The notes below the pieces were generated by a model. That model saw nothing but the letters and a program-made list of their open reading frames with translations. It searched no databases and was not told the DNA's origin. From Alitta virens (Eukaryota > Annelida > Polychaeta > Phyllodocida > Nereididae), in contig OW028579.1 of NCBI GenBank assembly GCA_932294295.1, positions 10,352,370-10,416,369 on the forward strand: a stretch of 64,000 nucleotides of DNA, written 5' to 3'. A program made the translations under genes and the position numbers. Shown here piece by piece: positions 36,197 through 49,300 of this stretch. The stretch's first letter is position 1, and each line of letters starts with the position of its first letter.

Positions 36197-36456
36197 CGTC
36201 GAGCCCTCCGTGGATGTAAACGGTACGAGATCCACAAAGTCAGCTCCCAGATTCCAGTTCCCTGTCAGCTACCAGTCAGTTCCCAGTAAAGTGAACTCAG
36301 CTTCCAGTTCTAGTTCCCAGTCAGCTACCAGTCAGTTCCCAGTAAAGTGAACTCAGCTCCCAGTTCTAGTTCCCAGTCAGTTGCCAGAAAACTATCTGGG
36401 CAAATGTTTGGTTATCAGAAAGCCAATGTAGCAAGGAATAGCAGATGGAATAGCAG
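36197..36456 (+). repeat. Captured exon-like segment, copy 8
   Basis: 260 bp, practically identical to copy 7 (the first bases CGTCGAG differ from TGTCGAG). It precedes element E4. Confidence 0.75.
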
Positions 36457-37102
36457 GTACCAATATTAATCATAAAAAATTATATTAAGCCGAACAGATA
36501 TCTGGTAGCTGGATAGTTAGCTACCCATTAAGCACAAATACTTGGTACCATTAAGTAGCCAAGAGTCTAGGCTATCTAGTAAATACACTACCATATTTCT
36601 GCTACCAATCTATATACCCAGCTCCCAGATTGTTATGTGTTATCTCAGCAAAAATTACACTTAGCCAAACTAATTTCTGGTAGCTGGATAGTTAGCTATC
36701 AAGTAAGCACAAACATTTGTATGTGACATTTTACCCAAAAATTTAACTTTGCTCAGCAAATGTCTGGTAGCTGGATAGTTATCTGTCCAGTCAGCACCAA
36801 TATTTGGAACCATTAAGTAGCCAAGAGTTTAGGTTATCTACATACATTACAACATTTCTGCTACTATTCTAAATACCCAGCTCTCAGATTTTTATGTGAC
36901 ATTTTATTCAAAAATTTAACTTTGCTCAGCAAATGTCTGGTAGCTGGATAGTTAGCTATCCTGTAAGCACAAATATTTGGTACCATCAAGTACCCAAGAG
37001 TCTAGGTTATCTAATCAATACATTATCAAATTTTTGCTACTATTCTAAATACCCAGCTCCAAGCTTTTTATGTGACATTTTACCTACAAAATTTAACTTT
37101 GC

Positions 37103-39207
37103 TTTAATTATAGGGGGAGCCACAAGTACACTTGAATTGCTTAGTCCATGAAAACTTAAATGTACATAAACAATTTGATCTTAAATCTGCATCTGTTTAG
37201 AATTCAATACAAAATACAGTGTAATATATTTTAGTCCTGCATTTAATACCATTATTTTCTTGCATTTAATACCATTATTTTCTTGCATAGAAAGACTCAA
37301 ATTTAATAGGAACTCTCACTCTTCTTTCATTTCAAACCAGTAACTAAGCTACTGTTTTTATATAAATGCTACTGGCAGCATGTTGCTTTAATTATAGGGG
37401 GAGCCACAAGTACACTTGAATTGCTTAGTCCATGAAAACTTAAATGTACATAAACAATTTGGTCTTAAATCTGCATCTGTTTAGAATTCAATACAAAATA
37501 CAGTGTAATATATTTTAGTCCTGCATTTAATACCATTATTTTCTTGCATTTAATACCATTATTTTCTTGCATAGAAAGACTCAAATTTAATAGGAACTCT
37601 CACTCTTCTTTCATTTCAAACCAGTAACTAAGCTACTGTTTTTATATAAATGCTACTGGCAGCTATTGCTTTAATTATAGGGGGAGCCACAAGTACACTT
37701 GAATTGCTTAGTCCATGAAAACTTAAATGTACATAAACAATTTGATCTTAAATCTGCATCTGTTTAGAATTCAATACAAAATACAGTGTAATATATTTTA
37801 GTCCTGCATTTAATACCATTATTTTCTTGCATTTAATACCATTATTTTCTTGCATAGAAAGACTCAAATTTAATAGGAACTCTCACTCTTCTTTCATTTC
37901 AAACCAGTAACTAAGACACTGTTTTTATATAAATGCTACTGCCAGCATGTTGCTTTAATTATAGGGGGAGCCACAAGTACACTTGAATTGCTTAGTCCAT
38001 GAAAACTTAAATGTACATAAACAATTTGATCTTAAATCTGCATCTGTTTAGAATTCAATACAAAATACAGTGTAATATATTTTAGTCCTGCATTTAATAC
38101 CATTATTTTCTTGCATTTAATACCATTATTTTCTTGCATAGAAAGACTCAAATTTAATAGGAACTCTCACTCTTCTTTCATTTCAAACCAGTAACTAAGC
38201 TACTGTTTTTATATAAATGCTACTGGCAGCATGTAGTTCATCAAACTGCCGTTGTGAGTCAGATGACATTGCATTGGAACTTTCTTGCATATCCACCAGG
38301 GAGTTTTTAACCCTCAGCGAACGAAGTCTGAAGAGGGTTATTGTTATCACTGGATATGAAGGGCGGGTGGGCGTAGCACCTGCACCTGTTGCTCTGTATA
38401 ATCAAGATACTTATTCTTTAGGGTCTTTTGACTTGTTTTCACCATCTGAGACATGTAAATATAGTGAGGAATACAGTATTTTCAATAACTGAAAAGCATA
38501 ACTAACATACTTGCATTAAAAAAATCTCATTTCTGTGGGTTGGCACCCCCTTGTGTTTGGTAGGAAAGCAGACTTATGTTTATGTCAATTTCACAACCGA
38601 TAAAATATGAATTTATCATTGCATAATGCATAATAATTGTGAAAACTCCCTAGCGGTGGTGTGCAAGAAAGTTCCAATACAATGTCACCGGACTCATGAC
38701 TCTCGTCTTGAGGCAGTTTGTCGACTAAGTGCTGCAAGTAGTATTTACATAACCACAGTAGCTTAGTTACTGGTTTGAAATGAAAAAAAAGGTGAAATTC
38801 ATTCAAGTGTACTTGTGGCTCCCTCTATAATTAAAGCAATTGCTAGAAAATCAAAAGCAAGAAAGTTTACATAAATTGCAATGCATTCTGTTAGTAATGA
38901 TATACAAGGCAGAGTGGAGAAATATTTCTGCAGAATAAATCACTATTTTTTAATGCAAATGTAGTGTCAATAAATATTACCCATACTTAGTAGCTTAGTT
39001 ACTGGTTTGAGTTCCTAACTAATTTTGGGTTTTTCCATGCAAGAAAATAATGTTCTTAAATGGGACTAGAATATATTAAACTGAATTTTGTATTGAACTC
39101 TAAACCAATGCAGATTTTACATCAGATTGTTTTATGTGCATTTAATATTTCATTGACTAAACAATTCAAGTCATTCAAGTGTACTTGTGGCTCCCCCTAT
39201 AATTAAA
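37103..39207. mobile_element. Element E4 with left arm amplified fourfold
   Basis: Copy of E3 at +4351 bp, with the same four 283/284-bp left-arm repeats starting at 37102, 37386, 37669 and 37953, and the same private junction variants. No transposase is present. Confidence 0.8.
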
Positions 39208-39476
39208 CCAGATGCTGCATAACTTTTGCTGCATTATTTTAGAAAATGTTTTTTGTACATTAACTATAGGTAATTTGGGTAATAATAATTTATTCTGCAG
39301 CATGCAATTAAGTATTGCCACTGAAAAATTTCTCTACTCTGCCAGTTCCACCATTGTTCACTCTGTGTTTAAGCAAGACCCACATGCTCAGTAAAATAGC
39401 AGGGGTATATCTAGGTCAATTAGATATACAGTCTAGGTCAATTAGTAGGGTATCATGCTCAGCAAATGTGCTAGCT

Positions 39477-39559
39477 GGCTACTTAATGGTACCAAACATT
39501 GTGCTTAGCTGGATAGGTAGCTATCCAGTAAGCACAAATATTTGGTACATTAAGTAGCC
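39477..39559. repeat. 83-bp inverted-monomer palindrome after E4
   Basis: Fourth copy of the strand-switch palindrome described at 22189-22271. Confidence 0.75.
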
Positions 39560-40380
39560 AAGAGTCTAGGCTATCTAGTAAATACACTACCATATTTCTG
39601 CTACGAATCTATATACCCAGCTCCCAGATGTGTATGTGTCATTTTCTCATAAAAAAAGACACAGCCAAACAAATTGGTGGTAGCTGGATAGTAAGCTATC
39701 CAGTAAGCACCAACAGTTGTACCATTAAGTAGCCAAGAGTCTTGGCTATCTAGTAAATACACTACCATATTTCTGCTACCAATCTATATACCCAATATTT
39801 GTTACCATTAAGTAGCCAAGAGTCTAGGCTATCTAGTAAATACACTGCCATATTTCTGCTACCAATCTATATACCAAGCTCCCACATGTGTATGTGTCAT
39901 TTTCTCATAAAAAATAACACTTAGCCAAACAAATTTCTGGTAGCTGGATAGTTAGCTATCCTGTAAGTACCAATATTTGGTACCATTAAATAGCCAAGGG
40001 ACAAGGCTATCTAATAAATACACTACCAAATCTCTGCTACCATTCTACATACCCAGCTCCCAGATTTTTATGTATCATTTTATCATAAAATATTGCGCTT
40101 AGCCAAACAAATTTGTGGTAGCTGGATAGTTAGCTATCCAGTAAGCACAAATATTTGGAGCCACTAAGTACCAAGAGTCTAGGCTATCTTATAAATACAT
40201 TACCAAATTTTTGCTACCATTCTAAATACCCAGCTCCCAGCTTTTTATGTGTCATTTTAACATAAAAAATCAAATTTAGGCAAACTAATTTCTGGTAGCT
40301 GGATAGTACCATTCTACATACCCAGCTCCCAGATTTTTATGTATCATTTTATCATAAAAATTACACTTAGCCAAACAAAT

Positions 40381-43300
40381 TTCTAGTAAGCTTTGGGAAG
40401 ATTTTATTACTCAGTATTTCAACTCTACATATCTGGATTTTACAACAACAAAAAAAATGATGTGATAGTTATAAGCTTTCATGTAATGCACTATATTTGT
40501 TGAATCTGCATTAACAGCTCACTAACTACAGGCAATAAACTTCTCATTAGTATCAGCGCCGAGCCCTCACTTAGCCAAATTAATTTCTGGTAGCTGGATA
40601 GTAAGCTAACCATTAAGCATCAATGTTTGGTACCATTAGGTAGCCAAGAGTCTAGGCTATCTAGTTAATACATTACAAAATTTCTCCTACCAATCTATAT
40701 AGCCAGCTCCCAGATTTGTATGTGACATTTTACACAAACAAATTAACTTTGCTCAGCACATGTCTGAAAGCTGGATAGTTAGCTATCCAGTAATACCCAA
40801 TATTTGGTACCATTAAGTAGCCAAGAGTCTGGGCTATCTAGTAAATACACTGCCATATTTCTGCTACCAATCTATATACCAAGCTTCCACATGTGTATGT
40901 GTCATTTTCTCATAAAAAATAACACTTAGCCAAACAAATTTCTGGTAGCTGGATAGTTAGCTATCCTGTAAGTACCAATATTTGGTACCATTAAATAGCC
41001 AAGGGACAAGGCTATCTAATAAATACACTACCAAATCTCTGCTACCATTCTACATACCCAGCTCCCAGATTTTTATGTATCATTTTATCATAAAATATTG
41101 CGCTTAGCCAAACAAATTTGTGGTAGCTGGATAGTTAGCTATCCAGTAAGCACAAATATTTGGAGCCACTAAGTACCAAGAGTCTAGGCTATCTTATAAA
41201 TACATTAGCAAATTTTTGCTACCATTCTAAATACCCAGCTCCCAGCTTTGTATGTGTCATTTTAACATAAAAAATCAAACTTAGGCAATCTAATTTCTGG
41301 TAGCTGGATAGTACCATTCTACATACCCAGCTGCCAGATGTGTATGTATCATTTTCTCATAAAAAATAACACTTAGCCAAACAATTTGTGGTAGCTGGAT
41401 AGTAAGCTATCCAGTAAGCACCATTAGTTGTACCATTAAGTAGCCAAGAGTCTTGGCTATATTTGCACTATATTTGTTGAATCTGCATTAACAGCTAACT
41501 AACTACAGGCAATAAACTTCTCATTAGTATCAGTTCCAAGCCTTCAATTAGCCAAACAAATTTCTGGTAGCTGGATAGTTAGCTATCCTGTAAGTACCAA
41601 TATTTGGTACCATTAAATAGCCAAGGGACAAGGCTATCTAATAAATACACTACAAAATCTCCGCTACCATTCTACATACCCAGCTCCCAGATTTTTATGT
41701 ATCATTTTATCATAAAATATTGTGCTTAGCCAAACAAATTTGTGGTAGCTGGATAGTTAGCTATCCAGTAAGCACAAATATTTGGAACCACTAAGTAGCC
41801 AAGAGTCTAGGCTAGCTTATAAATACATTACCAAATTTTTGCTACAATTCTAAATACCCAGCTCCCAACTTTTTATGTGTCATTTTAACATAAAAAATCA
41901 AACTTAGGCAATCGAATTTCTGGTAGCTGGATAGTACCATTCTACATACCCAGCTCCCAGATTTTTATGTATCATTTTCTCATAAAAAATAACACTTAGC
42001 CAAACAAATTTGTGGTAGCTGGATAGTTAGCTATCCAGTAAGCACAAATATTTGGAGCCACTAAGTACCAAGAGTCTAGGCTATCTTATAAATACATTAC
42101 CAAATTTTTGCTACCATTCTAAATACCCAGCTCCCAGCTTTTTATGTGTCATTTTAACATAAAAAATCAAATTTAGGCAAACTAATTTCTGGTAGCTGGA
42201 TAGTACCATTCTACATACCCAGCTCCCAGATTTTTATGTATCATTTTATCATAAAAATTACACTTAGCCAAACAAATTTCTAGTAAGCTTTGGGAAGATT
42301 TTATTACTCAGTATTTCAACTCTACATATCTGGATTTTACAACAACAAAAAAAATGATGTGATAGTTATAAGCTTTCATGTAATGCACTATATTTGTTGA
42401 ATCTGCATTAACAGCTCACTAACTACAGGCAATAAACTTCTCATTAGTATCAGCGCCGAGCCCTCACTTAGCCAAATTAATTTCTGGTAGCTGGATAGTA
42501 AGCTAACCATTAAGCATCAATGTTTGGTACCATTAGGTAGCCAAGAGTCTAGGTTATCTAGTAAATACATTACAAAATATCTGCTACCAATCTATATAGC
42601 CAGCTCCCAGATTTGTATGTGACATTTTACACAAACAAATTAACTTTGCTCAGCACATGTCTGAAAGCTGGATAGTTAGCTATCCAGTAATACCCAATAT
42701 TTGGTACCATTAAGTAGCCAAGAGTCTAGGCTATCTAGTAAATACACTGCCATATTTCTGCTACCAATCTATATACCAAGCTTCCACATGTGTATGTGTC
42801 ATTTTCTCATAAAAAATAACACTTAGCCAAACAAATTTCTGGTAGCTGGATAGTTAGCTATCCTGTAAGTACCAATATTTGGTACCATTAAATAGCCAAG
42901 GGACAAGGCTATCTAATAAATACACTACCAAATCTCTGCTACCATTCTACATACCCAGCTCCCAGATTTTTATGTATCATTTTATCATAAAATATTGCGC
43001 TTAGCCAAACAAATTTGTGGTAGCTGGATAGTTAGCTATCCAGTAAGCACAAATATTTGGAGCCACTAAGTACCAAGAGTCTAGGCTATCTTATAAATAC
43101 ATTACCAAATTTTTGCTACCATTCTAAACACCCAGCTCCCAGCTTTTTATGTGTCATTTTAACATAAAAAATCAAACTTAGGCAATCTAATTTCTGGTAG
43201 CTGGATAGTACCATTCTACATACCCAGCTGCCAGATGTGTATGTATCATTTTCTCATAAAAAATAACACTTAGCCAAACAATTTGTGGTAGCTGGATAGT

Positions 43301-46300
43301 AAGCTATCCAGTAAGCACCAATAGTTGTACCATTAAGTAGCCAAGAGTCTTGGCTATATTTGCACTATATTTGTTGAATCTGCATTAACAGCTAACTAAC
43401 TACAGGCAATAAACTTCTCATTAGTATCAGTTCCAAGCCCTCAATTAGCCAAACAAATTTCTGGTAGCTGGATAGTTAGCTATCCTGTAAGTACCAATAT
43501 TTGGTACCATTAAATAGCCAAGGGACAAGGCTATCTAATAAATACACTACAAAATCTCCGCTACCATTCTACATACCCAGCTCCCAGATTTTTATGTATC
43601 ATTTTATCATAAAATATTGTGCTTAGCCAAACAAATTTGTGGTAGCTGGATAGTTAGCTATCCAGTAAGCACAAATATTTGGAACCACTAAGTAGCCAAG
43701 AGTCTAGGCTAGCTTATAAATACATTACCAAATTTTTGCTACAATTCTAAATACCCAGCTCCCAACTTTTTATGTGTCATTTTAACATAAAAAATCAAAC
43801 TTAGGCAATCGAATTTCTGGTAGCTGGATAGTACCATTCTACATACCCAGCTCCCAGATTTTTATGTATCATTTTCTCATAAAAAATAACACTTAGCCAA
43901 ACAAATTTGTGGTAGCTGGATAGTTAGCTATCCAGTAAGCACAAATATTTGGAGCCACTAAGTACCAAGAGTCTAGGCTATCTTATAAATACATTACCAA
44001 ATTTTTGCTACCATTCTAAATACCCAGCTCCCAGCTTTTTATGTGTCATTTTAACATAAAAAATCAAATTTAGGCAAACTAATTTCTGGTAGCTGGATAG
44101 TACCATTCTACATACCCAGCTCCCAGATTTTTATGTATCATTTTATCATAAAAATTACACTTAGCCAAACAAATTTCTAGTAAGCTTTGGGAAGATTTTA
44201 TTACTCAGTATTTCAACTCTACATATCTGGATTTTACAACAACAAAAAAAATGATGTGATAGTTATAAGCTTTCATGTAATGCACTATATTTGTTGAATC
44301 TGCATTAACAGCTCACTAACTACAGGCAATAAACTTCTCATTAGTATCAGCGCCGAGCCCTCACTTAGCCAAATTAATTTCTGGTAGCTGGATAGTAAGC
44401 TAACCATTAAGCATCAATGTTTGGTACCATTAGGTAGCCAAGAGTCTAGGCTATCTAGTTAATACATTACAAAATTTCTCCTACCAATCTATATAGCCAG
44501 CTCCCAGATTTGTATGTGACATTTTACACAAACAAATTAACTTTGCTCAGCACATGTCTGAAAGCTGGATAGTTAGCTATCCAGTAATACCCAATATTTG
44601 GTACCATTAAGTAGCCAAGAGTCTAGGCTATCTAGTAAATACACTGCCATATTTCTGCTACCAATCTATATACCAAGCTTCCACATGTGTATGTGTCATT
44701 TTCTCATAAAAAATAACACTTAGCCAAACAAATTTCTGGTAGCTGGATAGTTAGCTATCCTGTAAGTACCAATATTTGGTACCATTAAATAGCCAAGGGA
44801 CAAGGATATCTAATAAATACACTACCTAATCTCCGCCACCATTCTACATACCCAGCTCCCAGATTTTTATGTATCATTTTATCATAAAATATTGCGCTTA
44901 GCCAAACAAATTTGTGGTAGCTGGATAGTTAGCTATCCAGTAAGCACAAATATTTGGAACCACTAAGTAGCCAAGAGTCTAGGCTAGCTTATAAATACAT
45001 TACCAAATTTTTGCTACAATTCTAAATACCCAGCTCCCAACTTTTTATGTGTCATTTTAACATAAAAAATCTAACTTAGGCAATCTAATTTCTGGTAGCT
45101 GGATAGTACCATTCTACATACCCAGCTCCCAGATTTTTATGTATCATTTTCTCATAAAAAATAACACTTAGCCAAACAAATTTGTGGTAGCTGGATAGTT
45201 AGCTATCCAGTAAGCACAAATATTTGGAGCCACTAAGTACCAAGAGTCTAGGCTAGCTTATAAATACATTACCAAATTTTTGCTACCATTCTAAATACCC
45301 AGCTCCCAACTTTTTATGTGTCATTTTAACATAAAAAATCAAACTTAGGCAATCTAATTTCTGGTAGCTGGATAGTACCATTCTACATACCCAGCTCCCA
45401 GATTTTTATGTATCATTTTCTCATAAAAAATAACACTTAGCCAAACAAATTTGTGGTAGCTGGATAGTTAGCTATCCAGTAAGCACAAATATTTGGAGCC
45501 ACTAAGTACCAAGAGTCTAGGCTATCTTATAAATACATTACCAAATTTTTGCTACCATTCTAAATACCCAGCTCCCAGCTTTTTATGTGTCATTTTAACA
45601 TAAAAAATCAAATTTAGGCAAACTAATTTCTGGTAGCTGGATAGTACCATTCTACATACCCAGCTCCCAGATTTTTATGTATCATTTTATCATAAAAATT
45701 ACACTTAGCCAAACAAATTTCTAGTAAGCTTTGGGAAGATTTTATTACTCAGTATTTCAACTCTACATATCTGGATTTTACAACAACAAAAAAAATGATG
45801 TGATAGTTATAAGCTTTCATGTAATGCACTATATTTGTTGAATCTGCATTAACAGCTCACTAACTACAGGCAATAAACTTCTCATTAGTATCAGCGCCGA
45901 GCCCTCACTTAGCCAAATTAATTTCTGGTAGCTGGATAGTAAGCTAACCATTAAGCATCAATGTTTGGTACCATTAGGTAGCCAAGAGTCTAGGCTATCT
46001 AGTAAATACATTACAAAATATCTGCTACCAATCTATATAGCCAGCTCCCAGATTTGTATGTGACATTTTACACAAACAAATTAACTTTGCTCAGCACATG
46101 TCTGAAAGCTGGATAGTTAGCTATCCAGTAATACCCAATATTTGGTACCATTAAGTAGCCAAGAGTCTAGGCTATCTAGTAAATACACTGCCATATTTCT
46201 GCTACCAATCTATATACCAAGCTTCCACATGTGTATGTGTCATTTTCTCATAAAAAATAACACTTAGCCAAACAAATTTCTGGTACCTGGATAGTTAGCT

Positions 46301-49300
46301 ATCCTGTAAGTACCAATATTTGGTACCATTAAATAGCCAAGGGACAAGGCTATCTAATAAATACACTACCAAATCTCTGCTACCATTCTACATACCCAGC
46401 TCCCAGATTTTTATGTATCATTTTATCATAAAATATTGCGCTTAGCCAAACAAATTTGTGGTAGCTGGATAGTTAGCTATCCAGTAAGCACAAATATTTG
46501 GAGCCACTAAGTACCAAGAGTCTAGGCTATCTTATAAATACATTAGCAAATTTTTGCTACCATTCTAAATACCCAGCTCCCAGCTTTGTATGTGTCATTT
46601 TAACATAAAAAATCAAACTTAGGCAATCTAATTTCTGGTAGCTGGATAGTACCATTCTACATACCCAGCTGCCAGATGTGTATGTATCATTTTCTCATAA
46701 AAAATAACACTTAGCCAAACAATTTGTGGTAGCTGGATAGTAAGCTATCCAGTAAGCACCAATAGTTGTACCATTAAGTAGCCAAGAGTCTTGGCTATAT
46801 TTGCACTATATTTGTTGAATCTGCATTAACAGCTAACTAACTACAGGCAATAAACTTCTCATTAGTATCAGTTCCAAGCCCTCAATTAGCCAAACAAATT
46901 TCTGGTAGCTGGATAGTTAGCTATCCTGTAAGTACCAATATTTGGTACCATTAAATAGCCAAGGGACAAGGCTATCTAATAAATACACTACAAAATCTCC
47001 GCTACCATTCTACATACCCAGCTCCCAGATTTTTATGTATCATTTTATCATAAAATATTGTGCTTAGCCAAACAAATTTGTGGTAGCTGGATAGTTAGCT
47101 ATCCAGTAAGCACAAATATTTGGAACCACTAAGTAGCCAAGAGTCTAGGCTAGCTTATAAATACATTACCAAATTTTTGCTACAATTCTAAATACCCAGC
47201 TCCCAACTTTTTATGTGTCATTTTAACATAAAAAATCAAACTTAGGCAATCGAATTTCTGGTAGCTGGATAGTACCATTCTACATACCCAGCTCCCAGAT
47301 TTTTATGTATCATTTTCTCATAAAAAATAACACTTAGCCAAACAAATTTGTGGTAGCTGGATAGTTAGCTATCCAGTAAGCACAAATATTTGGAGCCACT
47401 AAGTACCAAGAGTCTAGGCTATCTTATAAATACATTACCAAATTTTTGCTACCATTCTAAATACCCAGCTCCCAGCTTTTTATGTGTCATTTTAACATAA
47501 AAAATCAAATTTAGGCAAACTAATTTCTGGTAGCTGGATAGTACCATTCTACATACCCAGCTCCCAGATTTTTATGTATCATTTTATCATAAAAATTACA
47601 CTTAGCCAAACAAATTTCTAGTAAGCTTTGGGAAGATTTTATTACTCAGTATTTCAACTCTACATATCTGGATTTTACAACAACAAAAAAAATGATGTGA
47701 TAGTTATAAGCTTTCATGTAATGCACTATATTTGTTGAATCTGCATTAACAGCTCACTAACTACAGGCAATAAACTTCTCATTAGTATCAGCGCCGAGCC
47801 CTCACTTAGCCAAATTAATTTCTGGTAGCTGGATAGTAAGCTAACCATTAAGCATCAATGTTTGGTACCATTAGGTAGCCAAGAGTCTAGGTTATCTAGT
47901 AAATACATTACAAAATATCTGCTACCAATCTATATAGCCAGCTCCCAGATTTGTATGTGACATTTTACACAAACAAATTAACTTTGCTCAGCACATGTCT
48001 GAAAGCTGGATAGTTAGCTATCCAGTAATACCCAATATTTGGTACCATTAAGTAGCCAAGAGTCTAGGCTATCTAGTAAATACACTGCCATATTTCTGCT
48101 ACCAATCTATATACCAAGCTTCCACATGTGTATGTGTCATTTTCTCATAAAAAATAACACTTAGCCAAACAAATTTCTGGTAGCTGGATAGTTAGCTATC
48201 CTGTAAGTACCAATATTTGGTACCATTAAATAGCCAAGGGACAAGGCTATCTAATAAATACACTACCAAATCTCTGCTACCATTCTACATACCCAGCTCC
48301 CAGATTTTTATGTATCATTTTATCATAAAATATTGCGCTTAGCCAAACAAATTTGTGGTAGCTGGATAGTTAGCTATCCAGTAAGCACAAATATTTGGAG
48401 CCACTAAGTACCAAGAGTCTAGGCTATCTTATAAATACATTACCAAATTTTTGCTACCATTCTAAACACCCAGCTCCCAGCTTTTTATGTGTCATTTTAA
48501 CATAAAAAATCAAACTTAGGCAATCTAATTTCTGGTAGCTGGATAGTACCATTCTACATACCCAGCTGCCAGATGTGTATGTATCATTTTCTCATAAAAA
48601 ATAACACTTAGCCAAACAATTTGTGGTAGCTGGATAGTAAGCTATCCAGTAAGCACCAATAGTTGTACCATTAAGTAGCCAAGAGTCTTGGCTATATTTG
48701 CACTATATTTGTTGAATCTGCATTAACAGCTAACTAACTACAGGCAATAAACTTCTCATTAGTATCAGTTCCAAGCCCTCAATTAGCCAAACAAATTTCT
48801 GGTAGCTGGATAGTTAGCTATCCTGTAAGTACCAATATTTGGTACCATTAAATAGCCAAGGGACAAGGCTATCTAATAAATACACTACAAAATCTCCGCT
48901 ACCATTCTACATACCCAGCTCCCAGATTTTTATGTATCATTTTATCATAAAATATTGTGCTTAGCCAAACAAATTTGTGGTAGCTGGATAGTTAGCTATC
49001 CAGTAAGCACAAATATTTGGAACCACTAAGTAGCCAAGAGTCTAGGCTAGCTTATAAATACATTACCAAATTTTTGCTACAATTCTAAATACCCAGCTCC
49101 CAACTTTTTATGTGTCATTTTAACATAAAAAATCAAACTTAGGCAATCGAATTTCTGGTAGCTGGATAGTAACATTCTACATACCCAGCTCCCAGATTTT
49201 TATGTATCATTTTCTCATAAAAAATAACACTTAGCCAAACAAATTTGTGGTAGCTGGATAGTTAGCTATCCAGTAAGCACAAATATTTGGAGCCACTAAG

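Larger units (their letters stand above)
36030..40380 (+). repeat. 4351-bp tandem unit, copy 2
   Basis: Near-identical repeat of 31679-36029, including the four-copy arm of E4 and captured segment 8. At 40381 the following X spacer switches to the TATTTCAACTC / GGATTTTAC type that marks the 1.9-kb HOR block. Confidence 0.85.
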
